From BRHc4a sp049323755 (GTDB lineage: Bacteria; Bacillota; Desulfotomaculia; Desulfotomaculales; Desulfocucumaceae): 64,000 nucleotides of DNA. The DNA lies in the NCBI GenBank assembly GCA_049323755.1, contig JBMOPE010000028.1:62001-126000 (forward strand), written 5' to 3'. Positions 33,119 through 40,680 of the stretch are shown piece after piece. Made by a program: the position numbers and the translations under genes. Below the pieces are notes generated by a model. That model was not told where the DNA came from and did not search any database. It saw only the letters and a list, made by a program, of their open reading frames with translations. Numbering within the stretch: the stretch's first letter is position 1; each line of letters begins with the position of its first letter.

Positions 33119-35035
33119 TTGGGAGTGGTATACCTGCGTCTCATTAAAGTAATTTCAATTGTTTTAGCGCTTATATCCTGTCTTGTGGCAGGAGGATGTG
33201 CGGTAAAGGAAATTGTAAAGGAAAATGCAAATGCTGCAGAAGCAGCTAACGGACTGGAAAAACGGCCGGCACTGCTGCGGCTGGAGGATGTAGGGCCCGG
33301 CGGTTTGTACCAGAGCGTGGAAAACTTGCAAAAATTAAAAATAGTAGCTGAATACCTGCACCAGGAGGGAATACCCTTTCATGTTTCTCTAATTCCCAGG
33401 ATGACAGTGCCCAGGAAGGGTTATGACGTAAGTATAACTGACCAAACCCCGTATGCTAAAGAATTCGTAAATACTATAAAGTATTTGGAAGGTATAGGGG
33501 GCATTATAGGGGTCCATGGCTATACACACCAGTCCGGAGAAGATGCCAGCGGCATCGGCTTTGAGTTTTATGACAAGTCAAAAAACCCCGGTGTTCCAAA
33601 TACTTTAAATTACTCCAGGGGCAGGGTCGCCAGCGCTATTGAGCTCTTTGAAAGGGCGGGAATAAAGCCGGCCTACTGGGAAACTCCCCACTATACTGCA
33701 TCTATGAATCAATACCAGGCCTTTGAAGAGCAAATAGGACTTATCTACGAAGATAAATACCGGGGAGCCAATTTTGCCAAGCCGCAGACACTGGACTATG
33801 ACGGGAGGGGATACAGGGGATATACCACCATCCCGACACCCCTTGGTTATATTAATACAAACAGGGATATGGCTAAAGTTATAGCACTGTCGGAAACCCG
33901 GAAGGAAAACCTGGCTTCATTCTTTTACCACCCCTTTAAGGAGTTTAAGTATATTGATGTAAGTTATGATGAGCAGGGGGCTGCCCATTTCACGTATGAC
34001 CCTGATTCACCTCTGCATAAGCTGGTAAAATCCTTCAAAGAAAAGGGATATACCTTTGTTTCGATATACTCACTGGCAATGTTTGTTCCGGCCCACAGAC
34101 TGGAGGCAGTTCCTTTCAGTAAAGGTGACAGGATAGTCGCAGGAAGGTTTGTAAAGGGCGAGGGCAACTGTATATTGATAATGGACAGATTAGAAAAACG
34201 CTGGCATATGTACAGTTATATTCCAAAATGGTATGTTCCGAGAAAAAGGCATGCCTTTGAAAACCGGGGGGTATGGCTTGAGGGCTGCTCTCCATTAGAT
34301 GGAGATGTTGTTACGGCTGTTGATGTTAACGCTGACAAACTTGATGATTTGTTAACGTACAGCCCCGGGGAGGGCAGTTTTATAATTAATCGGAACAAAG
34401 GTAACTGTTTCGAAAAGCCTGAAGTAATTGGGAATCTTTATGCCGGAAGCAAGCGGTCCTTAATCCCAGTGTCAGGGGACTATAACGGAGACGGTCTTTT
34501 CGATGTTGCTGCAGTGGAGCGGGACACCGGCAGGCTGGGCATTGCTCTTAATACCGGAACTGGTTTTAAGAAATTCTCCTGGAAAACAATAGATGTATTA
34601 AGAGGTGATTTTCATAATAAATACCTTTCAGGGGACTATAACGGTGACCTTAGAAGTGATATAGCTTTTCTACATTCACCAAGCGGCAGGTGGGAGGTTC
34701 TTCTGGCAGGCCCGGAAGGTGAATTTGCCGCAAAAAGCAGTATCTGGATGGAAAACTGGGGGGAGGGTGATCAGTGGGTTCCCTTTGCCTCTGATGTCAA
34801 TGCCGACGGGCTGAGTGATGTAGTGCTTTATAACAGGAAAGGGCACTGGCAGGTGGCCGTTTCCGATGGAAACAGTTTTAAATTCCTTGGTGATTTTGGG
34901 CCCTGGGGGTCTGGAACAGGTGGATTGCCCATGCTGGCCGATTTAAACGGGGACAGGAAGTCTGACTTGATTATAGTTGACAATTCAGGGGAAGATAGCT
35001 ATAACCTGGACACTGCCTTGTCAGTCTTGCCATGA
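33119..35035 (+). CDS. Lipoprotein with DUF2334 polysaccharide-deacetylase-like domain and FG-GAP/VCBS repeats
   Basis: 638-aa predicted lipoprotein: signal helix ('VISIVLALISCLVAGGC', lipobox LVAGGC). Residues about 48-330 are DUF2334 ('LRLEDVGPGG', 'VHGYTHQSGE', 'YWETPHYTAS'), a deacetylase-like fold with Asp/His metal candidates. The C-terminal part (about 390-635) holds at least four FG-GAP-type repeats with D-x-N-x-D loops ('DVNADKLDD', 'GDYNGDGLFD', 'GDYNGDLRSD', 'DVNADGLSD', 'DLNGDRKSD'). It is probably a surface protein acting on cell wall or exopolysaccharide. Start (TTG 33119) is uncertain; GTG 33125 is an alternative. Confidence 0.85.
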   Translation: MGVVYLRLIKVISIVLALISCLVAGGCAVKEIVKENANAAEAANGLEKRPALLRLEDVGPGGLYQSVENLQKLKIVAEYLHQEGIPFHVSLIPRMTVPRKGYDVSITDQTPYAKEFVNTIKYLEGIGGIIGVHGYTHQSGEDASGIGFEFYDKSKNPGVPNTLNYSRGRVASAIELFERAGIKPAYWETPHYTASMNQYQAFEEQIGLIYEDKYRGANFAKPQTLDYDGRGYRGYTTIPTPLGYINTNRDMAKVIALSETRKENLASFFYHPFKEFKYIDVSYDEQGAAHFTYDPDSPLHKLVKSFKEKGYTFVSIYSLAMFVPAHRLEAVPFSKGDRIVAGRFVKGEGNCILIMDRLEKRWHMYSYIPKWYVPRKRHAFENRGVWLEGCSPLDGDVVTAVDVNADKLDDLLTYSPGEGSFIINRNKGNCFEKPEVIGNLYAGSKRSLIPVSGDYNGDGLFDVAAVERDTGRLGIALNTGTGFKKFSWKTIDVLRGDFHNKYLSGDYNGDLRSDIAFLHSPSGRWEVLLAGPEGEFAAKSSIWMENWGEGDQWVPFASDVNADGLSDVVLYNRKGHWQVAVSDGNSFKFLGDFGPWGSGTGGLPMLADLNGDRKSDLIIVDNSGEDSYNLDTALSVLP

Positions 35036-35047
35036 ACTGGGCTAACG

Positions 35048-35124
35048 GAATTGGGAATTGGGAATTGGGAATTGAGGGTTGGGGATTACTGCCAATTCCT
35101 GATTCCTATTTCCCAATTCCTGAC
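35048..35124. repeat. Inverted pair of period-7 repeats between convergent genes
   Basis: gaattgg heptamers (35048-35083) face aattcc heptamers (about 35092-35124). It is the second copy of the fold-back arrangement at 31577-31692, again between convergent genes. Confidence 0.7.
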
Positions 35125-35140
35125 CAGTGAACAATGCCTA

Positions 35141-36190
35141 TTAGATAACAAGGTCAAGCTGGTGCACTGTTCCCACGGTGCCGTCCTCTTTCAGGTAGAT
35201 TCCTGTTCTTGCCATCTGTGCCTGTAGTGTGTTCGACTGATCTTTCATTGAAAAAGGAGTGTTGATGTTTCCAAGGTATATTGCTCCTATACCCTTTTGA
35301 GCCAGGGCAAATAGTGTGTCTTTTCCAGACTCATCTTTAGTCCATATGCGTAGCCGGTCAAAAACAGTGTCGCCTTCGTCAATCCAGCCGTTTCCGTCTT
35401 CGTCATAAAGGGCGAGCTCCGAGAACCCGTTTCCGGTGCCGGGGCCGAAAAGCTCGCCACCATTATTAATGACCCCGTCTTCGTTCAGGTCCAGGGCAAG
35501 AAAACCGCTTCCACGGCCGACAAAGGAAATCTGATCATCGTTTCCGTCACAGTCCAAATCAAAGCTAAATTTGGTTGAGGTCAGTTCAGAAGCGGCCCCA
35601 TCAAAGTTAATCACCAGCGGGTCAATGGCTGCTGCGTCTCCTGCCCGAATACTAATGTCCTGACGCGAATAGAATTCCCTGCTCATATTTAGCTGAACAG
35701 AGAAATCAATCTCCCTCCCATCGGCTGTTTTAATAATTCCCTGGGAAGAGAAAGACAGCTTTTCCCGCTCATAATACGACTCATGGAAATTATATTCCAG
35801 TCCCCATCCCTGCCGCCGGGGTGAAATAGGAGCAGGCTGCGAAAAATTCAGGCCTGTTTTGGCCTTGAAACCTTCCAGCTTATCAAGGACCCTTATTTTT
35901 ATCTTTTTACCTGTTATGAACTGAAGCATATTTTCGATCATGGCTATTTTAAGCTTATCTTCTTCACTTATTTCAAAAACACCATCGTCCTCGGGTGCTG
36001 TCCCCTCTATTTTTGTACCTTGCTCCATTAAGGCCCTCGCTTCCTCCGAAAGTTCCAAAATGCCACCGATATTTCCCTCAATATCAGGCCTTGCCTGGCC
36101 CACCCACACCTTTAGGGATTCCTCCCTGTGAAGGCGGGTAAAGGAGCTTTGCCTGCTCTGCATGGAAAGGTCCGAGCTTACTATTTTCAT
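35141..36190 (-). CDS. Hypothetical protein with EF-hand-like calcium-binding loops
   Basis: 349-aa protein without a signal peptide. The C-terminal half has repeated Asp-rich loops ('DLDCDGNDDQ', 'LDLNEDGVINNGGELFG', 'YDEDGNGWIDEGD') of the dockerin/EF-hand or RTX-associated type. 'GAIYLGNINTPF' follows. The N-terminal 190 residues are unassigned and contain 'RVLDKLEGFKAK'. AAGGAGGTG precedes the ATG. Convergent with the DUF2334 lipoprotein gene. A type I-like secretion route is possible, but no transporter is adjacent. Confidence 0.8.
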   Translation of the reverse strand: MKIVSSDLSMQSRQSSFTRLHREESLKVWVGQARPDIEGNIGGILELSEEARALMEQGTKIEGTAPEDDGVFEISEEDKLKIAMIENMLQFITGKKIKIRVLDKLEGFKAKTGLNFSQPAPISPRRQGWGLEYNFHESYYEREKLSFSSQGIIKTADGREIDFSVQLNMSREFYSRQDISIRAGDAAAIDPLVINFDGAASELTSTKFSFDLDCDGNDDQISFVGRGSGFLALDLNEDGVINNGGELFGPGTGNGFSELALYDEDGNGWIDEGDTVFDRLRIWTKDESGKDTLFALAQKGIGAIYLGNINTPFSMKDQSNTLQAQMARTGIYLKEDGTVGTVHQLDLVI

Positions 36191-36272
36191 ACTGACACCT
36201 CCTTTCTTTTTAAGAATGCGAAAATGTATTTAAATAACTTATCGTCACTGTGGAGGGAAAATTTAGTAAAAA

Positions 36273-36330
36273 AACGCCCTGCCGGGCGTTGCCGTCTTGA
36301 AGACGGCGGGGAGACAGGAGACAGGAGAAA
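36273..36330. repeat. GC double hairpin plus gacagga repeats
   Basis: AACGCCCTGCCGGGCGTT (36273-36290) and gccgtcttgaagacggc (36291-36307) are followed by gacagga heptamers (about 36311-36330). It is the clearest copy of this module. It sits upstream of the calcium-loop protein gene. Confidence 0.75.
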
Positions 36331-36333
36331 ACC

Positions 36334-36671
36334 CAAGCCTGCCCTAAGCTGGCTTTTATGTAATCCAGGAAATAAACTCTCTCCTGGTGACCCTATAGTT
36401 TCTCTTTCAAAGGACTTTCATCGGGGCGGGGAATAGCATCTCCATGTGCTGATTTTGGGGAGGGTGTTATCTGGCTCTCGGCGAAGAAGCCTACTGGCAG
36501 GCGAGACTCCAACAGGACGTTGGAGGAAGCCCGAACCGGCGCATGGACGCGCCGTTGAGGGCGGTCGTCTGTCAGTTGGCGACGAGCTATAGAGCCAGTT
36601 CAGCCGGAGAGATTATCAGCATATGGGGATGATATTCCAAGCCTGCCCTATAGTGGCTTTCAATATATCCT
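36334..36671. repeat. Direct repeat bracketing the structured RNA
   Basis: ccaagcctgcccta occurs at 36334 and 36638, each followed by a t/a-rich stretch and 'tggctttt' or 'tggctttc', giving an AAGCC/GGCTT hairpin. The two copies are 304 bp apart and enclose the RNA element at 36437-36631, so they could mark the boundaries of an inserted unit. Confidence 0.55.
36437..36631 (+). ncRNA. Highly structured RNA element (HEARO/omega-RNA-like?, family unassigned)
   Basis: The ends pair over 17 consecutive positions (36437-36453 with 36615-36631; two G-T wobbles). An inner 8-bp helix (CTGGCTCT 36471-36478 with AGAGCCAG 36591-36598) encloses further hairpins: GCCT/AGGC (36489-36502), CTCCAAC/GTTGGAG (36507-36525), CGGCGC/GCGCCG (36537-36554) and a GTCG/CGAC pair near 36564-36583. 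Strand could be either by pairing alone; plus is chosen because a related copy conserves loop sequences such as GGAGGAAGCC and GAACCGG. No ORF crosses it. A second, inverted, partial copy is at 38056-38128. A HEARO/IsrB omega-RNA is the best candidate but is not verified. Confidence 0.7.
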
Positions 36672-36741
36672 AAATATGAGCTGCCTCCATAATACATAAT
36701 AAAACCGCCCTTTTATTGAGAACGGTAAATTGAATCCGAAG

Positions 36742-36771
36742 TATAAAAGGGCCCCACCAAAAGGTAGGGCC
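36742..36771 (-). terminator. Rho-independent terminator of the discoidin-domain gene
   Basis: Read on the minus strand, GGCCCTACC, loop TTTT, GGTGGGGCC and then CTTTTATA: a 9-bp stem (one G-T pair) followed by a T tract, 14 bp after the stop of the F5/8-type gene. Confidence 0.8.
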
Positions 36772-36784
36772 TGAATGCTTATCC

Positions 36785-37822
36785 TTAATATTCCATAACC
36801 TCAAAACTTGAAATCTTATTATATGCAAGATATTCCTTCCTGGAAGTGAACGGACCCATGTTATAGTTTTTGCTAATTACATAGCATTGGTTACCGGACC
36901 CGCCAGCACAGCCATTATACCAGTTAACGAAGGAATTGATTTCCGTCATAGTAAGGTCATACTCTTTTTCATTCTGGTTGTTCATTGTAATTACCAGTAG
37001 TGCCTTGTTACCGCTGGGCGGCTGCACAGTACCTTGTGGGGTAGCAGGCGCCTCATTTGAGTTGCCACTTTCAACCCCGTTGACAATTGCAGTTACAACG
37101 TAATAATAAGTAGTACCGTTTGTGACCGAAGCATCGGTATATGTTGTGCCACTTACGTTTGTGGCAATCGTGGTATAAGGCCCTCCCGAAGTAGTTGCCC
37201 TTTTAACATTGTATCCGGTGGCATTTGCAACTGCATCCCAGTTGAGAACTACCTGGGCGTTTCCTGCGGTTGCTGTTAAATCTATTTGGTCAGTAGGGGT
37301 AGGCGTGTTACCGAACATTTCCATCTCGTAAATGCCTACATAGTTATTGTAAGTACTAGGACATAGATTAGTTATGTTTAGTCTGTACTTTTTATACGCA
37401 TTGTCATTGCTAAAACTGAAAACTTTTTTTTCGCCTATTACCCAACTACTGACATTTTGTCTTTGGTCTAAAGTAATCCAATTTGATCCATTCCACCCCT
37501 CAAAGGTCCATTCACCAGGGAGGTATGCCAGCACTCCACCATAATGGTATGGTTGTATAGAGTATGCGTTTACTATTTTACTTACAGAGAATTCATATTC
37601 TAACCACGAGACAGGTGCACCAATCCATGATTTTTCAGCTGAAATTATGTCATCAAAAGCCATATATGCTTCGTTGTCGGAACTGAATGTGCTGCTTGCT
37701 GATACAACACCATCTGGATTTGTATTACTTGTCATTGTTGGGATTAAATCTGCCTCAGCCAGAGCAAGCCCCGGAATCATAACCAAAACCAACAATAAAA
37801 CTAAAACAAACCATTTTTTCAT
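36785..37822 (-). CDS. Secreted protein with F5/8 type C-like and fibronectin III domains
   Basis: 345-aa protein. A classic signal peptide (residues 1-22, 'KKWFVLVLLLVLVMIPGLALA') is followed by a discoidin/F5/8 type C-like domain (about 25-172: 'MAFDDIISAEKSWIG', 'EYEFSVSKIVNAYSIQPYH'), a fibronectin type III domain (about 180-262: 'LNWDAVANATGYNVKRATTSGG', 'TTYYYVVTAIV') and a C-terminal 70-residue segment ending 'RKEYLAYNKISSFEVMEY'. Such proteins bind carbohydrates or surfaces. A strong GGAGAAA-type site precedes the ATG. It is flanked by the two copies of the structured RNA. Confidence 0.87.
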   Translation of the reverse strand: MKKWFVLVLLLVLVMIPGLALAEADLIPTMTSNTNPDGVVSASSTFSSDNEAYMAFDDIISAEKSWIGAPVSWLEYEFSVSKIVNAYSIQPYHYGGVLAYLPGEWTFEGWNGSNWITLDQRQNVSSWVIGEKKVFSFSNDNAYKKYRLNITNLCPSTYNNYVGIYEMEMFGNTPTPTDQIDLTATAGNAQVVLNWDAVANATGYNVKRATTSGGPYTTIATNVSGTTYTDASVTNGTTYYYVVTAIVNGVESGNSNEAPATPQGTVQPPSGNKALLVITMNNQNEKEYDLTMTEINSFVNWYNGCAGGSGNQCYVISKNYNMGPFTSRKEYLAYNKISSFEVMEY

Positions 37823-38055
37823 TTCTTTTTCTCCTTTCTTTTCTGAAAAAACATTCTATTTATCCCTAAAATAAAAAAAACACTGTTCACCTGCCCTTCA
37901 TAAAGAAAATATCTTTGATTTCGACAGAGTTTGTGGTTTACCTTGACAAAAATTCCGACAAATTACAACACAAGAGTGTATCTATAAACAAAACCACCGC
38001 TACTTTTTTATCAACTGGGGAGTGAATAATCCCTTTTTGTTTCAAGAAATTATAA

Positions 38056-38128
38056 CCTCAGCAGCGCGTCCGTGCGCCCGGTTCAGGCTTCCTCCGATCT
38101 CATGTAGGAGGCCCGTCTATCCGTAGGC
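38056..38128 (-). ncRNA. Partial second copy of the structured RNA core
   Basis: On the minus strand this segment aligns with 36489-36560 of the first copy. Shared blocks in order are GCCTAC, CTCC-AC, GGAGGAAGCC, GAACCGG, CGCA, GGACGCGC and TGAGG. The hairpin around the variable loop is kept (CTCC facing GGAG) although the loop bases differ, which looks like structural constraint. Outer helices are absent: aattggg heptamers abut one side and unrelated sequence the other, so it appears truncated. It lies 234 bp upstream of the discoidin gene, in the same orientation. Confidence 0.65.
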
Positions 38129-38171
38129 TCCCAATTCCTAATTCCCAATTCCGGACCCATGAAAAAACAAA

Positions 38172-38203
38172 AAATCCTTTAACCGTTGTTGTTAAAGGAT
38201 TTT
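38172..38203 (-). terminator. Rho-independent terminator of the tRNA gene
   Basis: AAATCCTTTAAC and GTTAAAGGATTT form a perfect 12-bp stem, followed on the minus strand by TTTTTTGTTTTTTC. It lies 4 bp after the tRNA 3' end. Confidence 0.85.
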
Positions 38204-38206
38204 AAT

Positions 38207-38281
38207 TGGTGGGGATGACTGGTTTCGAACCAGTGGCCTCTTGAATGTGAGTCAAGCGCTCTCCCGCTGAGCTACACCCCC
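38207..38281 (-). tRNA. tRNA-Val (anticodon CAC)
   Basis: 75-nt cloverleaf on the minus strand. The acceptor arms GGGGGTG and CATCCCC pair over seven positions, followed by discriminator A and an encoded CCA. The D arm has GCTC...GAGC. The anticodon arm CTTGA-CTCACAT-TCAAG gives anticodon CAC (codon GTG). The T arm is ACTGG-TTCGAAA-CCAGT. It is isolated, with its own terminator. Confidence 0.95.
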
Positions 38282-38532
38282 ATGCCTATTTTAATGTGCG
38301 AAATACATTTTACCATAAACATAGGCTGGCTGGCAACCATAAAAGAAAAGGAAATTATTGTATAAAGAAATTGTTAAGGGGCGAAATTTGTCCCATAGTT
38401 AACCAATTATTATAAATTTTAGATAGATTTATAAAAAACATGTTAAGTGCATGAATTTTGCAAAATTTTAGAAGGAAGTTCACCGGGAAAGGCGAATTAT
38501 CCAGTTATAGGGTGTTGTTTTTTTCGACACGT

Positions 38533-38540
38533 GCCGATAT
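38533..38540 (+). promoter_or_regulatory. Possible sigma-28 -10 element upstream of motB
   Basis: GCCGATAT matches the flagellar sigma factor -10 consensus and lies 21 bp before the motB start. The expected TAAA -35 is not present at 15-16 bp spacing, so the assignment is weak. Confidence 0.3.
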
Positions 38541-38561
38541 ATATTGCAGGGGGATTTCGGT

Positions 38562-39314
38562 TTGAAACGCCGACGTGAGGAAAAGAAGGGTAGCCATGAG
38601 CGGTGGCTTATTACATACGCCGATATGATCACCCTTTTGCTGGTGCTATTCATCGTATTGTATACGCTAAGCCAGATTGATGTTAAAAAATTTCAGGCCC
38701 TTTCAACCTCACTTTCCAAGGCCATGGGAGCTGGAGGAATGGTGCTGGACAGCCCCGGTCCTTCGGTTGTGCCCGGATTATCCGGCACAATCAGTGAGGT
38801 GTCCAACAGTTCAGGAGAGAACTCCCAGCTGGAAAGCATAAAGAAGGAGCTTGAACAGTACATTAAGGAGGCAAATCTCGAGGCAAAGGTTTCGGTTACT
38901 ATGGAGGAGCGAGGTGTTGTTCTTTCTTTTCAGGACGAGGTTTTGTTCAAGCTGGGGTCAGCGGATCTGACCCCCAGGGCAAGAGAGATTATACAGAAAG
39001 TTGGGCCTGTTTTGGAGAACGTTCCCAATTACCTCAGGATAGAGGGCCATACAGACAACCTTCCAATCAATACTGCTCACTTTCCATCGAACTGGGAATT
39101 ATCGTCAGCCAGGGCAAACACAGTATTGCGTGAGCTGCTTAAAAATTTTAAAATACATCCCCAAAGAATGTCGGCGGTGGCATATGGAGAGTACAGGCCG
39201 CTGGTTAAGAATGACTCCAATGATAACAGGCAGAAAAACAGGCGCGTTAATATAGTAGTCCTTCGTAGCAAATTCGGAGGCGCGGAGCCCGGTTCACTCA
39301 CGGTAATTGAATAG
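38562..39314 (+). CDS. motB: Flagellar motor protein MotB
   Basis: 250-aa stator protein that anchors the motor to peptidoglycan. A single N-terminal helix carries the essential Asp in 'ITYADMITLLLVLFIVLYTL' (A-D-M). The C-terminal OmpA-like peptidoglycan-binding domain (about 130-240) has 'IEGHTDNLPI' and 'SSARANTVLREL'. AGGGGGA lies seven bases before the TTG at 38562; a TTG at 38544 is less likely. It is followed by motA, the reverse of the usual motA-motB order. Confidence 0.93.
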   Translation: MKRRREEKKGSHERWLITYADMITLLLVLFIVLYTLSQIDVKKFQALSTSLSKAMGAGGMVLDSPGPSVVPGLSGTISEVSNSSGENSQLESIKKELEQYIKEANLEAKVSVTMEERGVVLSFQDEVLFKLGSADLTPRAREIIQKVGPVLENVPNYLRIEGHTDNLPINTAHFPSNWELSSARANTVLRELLKNFKIHPQRMSAVAYGEYRPLVKNDSNDNRQKNRRVNIVVLRSKFGGAEPGSLTVIE

Positions 39315-39359
39315 GATATTTCGATAAAGAGTAAGCCTTGAAAGGAAGAATTAGCACAG

Positions 39360-40139
39360 ATGGATTTGCCGCTGATATTGGGACTGGTATTAGGAGTGTT
39401 TTCTCTTGCAGGTGGGTTCCTTCTTGAGGGGGGACACCTGACAGCATTACTTAAACCTACCGCCGCCATAATAGTTTTTGGCGGAACCATCGGGGCGACG
39501 ATGATAAGTTTCAGCCTTGAAGAAATAAAGAACGTTCCAAGGCTGTTTAAAATAGCACTTTCCCCCAAGCAGCAGGAGCCGGCCGAGGTTATAGACCTTA
39601 TCGTGAGCCTGGCGGATGAGGCTCGCCGTGAGGGTCTGCTTTACCTTGAAAACCGCCTCGATGCCATTGATGACCAGTTCCTTCGCAAAGGTGTTCAACT
39701 GGTTGTTGACGGAACAGATCCGGAGCTGGTGCGGAGCATTATGGAGGTGGAGCTTTTCGCCATCGAGGAAAGACATCATGTTGGCAGCGCCATATTTGAA
39801 ACTGCCGGCGGCTATGCGCCTACCATGGGAATTATCGGCACTGTTATGGGCCTGGTTCATGTTCTTGGTAATATGAGTGACCCCAGCTCTCTGGGGCCTG
39901 CCATAGCTGTTGCGTTTATGGCCACGCTGTATGGAGTAGGAAGCGCCAACGTTTTATTTCTTCCAATGGGAGCTAAGCTTGCCAACCTGAGCAAAAAAGA
40001 AACTACCCTCAGAATGCTGATGATTGAGGGAATAGTATCACTGCAGGCCGGCTATAACCCGATATTAATCAGGGAAAGGCTTTCCGCCTTCCTTAACCCC
40101 GTGACACGCCAAAAAGAAAAGGAAGAAGTAGAGGAATAA
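39360..40139 (+). CDS. motA: Flagellar motor protein MotA
   Basis: 259-aa four-helix stator subunit. MotA-family features: 'TAAIIVFGGTIGATMISF' near the start, cytoplasmic loop 'EEIKNVPRLFKIALSPKQQ', and the conserved 'APTMGIIGTVMGLVHVLGNM' and 'AVAFMATLYGVGSANVLFLP' helices. It pairs with MotB to form the ion channel. It follows motB by 45 bp and precedes cheW in the same direction. Confidence 0.94.
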   Translation: MDLPLILGLVLGVFSLAGGFLLEGGHLTALLKPTAAIIVFGGTIGATMISFSLEEIKNVPRLFKIALSPKQQEPAEVIDLIVSLADEARREGLLYLENRLDAIDDQFLRKGVQLVVDGTDPELVRSIMEVELFAIEERHHVGSAIFETAGGYAPTMGIIGTVMGLVHVLGNMSDPSSLGPAIAVAFMATLYGVGSANVLFLPMGAKLANLSKKETTLRMLMIEGIVSLQAGYNPILIRERLSAFLNPVTRQKEKEEVEE

Positions 40140-40177
40140 TAATTAACGTTTAAAAATCCCTCGGGGAGTGAAGTATT

Positions 40178-40654
40178 ATGTATAGTTCAAACGGTGGAAA
40201 AATTGAAGAACAAATTGTTGTATTCAGTCTTAATGATCAGGTTTATGGGGTAAACATAGCGTCGGTACTTGAGATAATCAGGGTGGAGTCAGTTACCAGG
40301 GTTCCGGGAACACCGGAGTTTATTGAGGGAATAATTAATCTTAGGAGTAAAGTCATTCCAGTAATGGACCTTTGCAAAAGGTTTGGCCTGCCTCCCTCTG
40401 AAATTTCCGACCAGACCAGGGTCATTATCGTGGAGGCGGGGGGAGTAACTATGGGAATAACGGTGAACTCTGTATCTGAGGTTCTTCGTATTCCGGCATC
40501 AGATATAGAGCCGGTGCCGTCGATAATATCCGGAGCCAATGTAGATGCATTTAGGGGAATTGCCCTGGTGGATGAACGTATGATAACTCTTCTCGACCTG
40601 AACAAGCTTCTTTATGATAATGAGAAAAAAGAACTCCAGGATTTTGAATATTAA
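40178..40654 (+). CDS. cheW: Chemotaxis coupling protein CheW
   Basis: 158-aa cytosolic scaffold linking chemoreceptors to CheA. Whole-length CheW domain with 'EEQIVVFSLNDQVYGVNIASV' (start of fold, quoted part: QIVVFSLNDQVYGV), 'VPGTPEFIEGIINLRSKVIP' and 'DERMITLLDLNKLL'. A GGGAG ribosome site precedes the ATG. It lies between motA and cheA. Confidence 0.94.
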   Translation: MYSSNGGKIEEQIVVFSLNDQVYGVNIASVLEIIRVESVTRVPGTPEFIEGIINLRSKVIPVMDLCKRFGLPPSEISDQTRVIIVEAGGVTMGITVNSVSEVLRIPASDIEPVPSIISGANVDAFRGIALVDERMITLLDLNKLLYDNEKKELQDFEY

Positions 40655-40680
40655 AAAAGTTTATAAGGGGTGGTGGCGAC

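Noticed and set aside
36437..36631. c-di-GMP riboswitch or RNase P/tmRNA
   Set aside because: Conserved cores of these RNAs were not recognised, and the closing helix and hairpin layout differ.
38609..38630. Second GCCGATAT sigma-28-like -10 sequence
   Set aside because: It lies inside the motB coding sequence (Tyr-Ala-Asp-Met codons) and has no -35.
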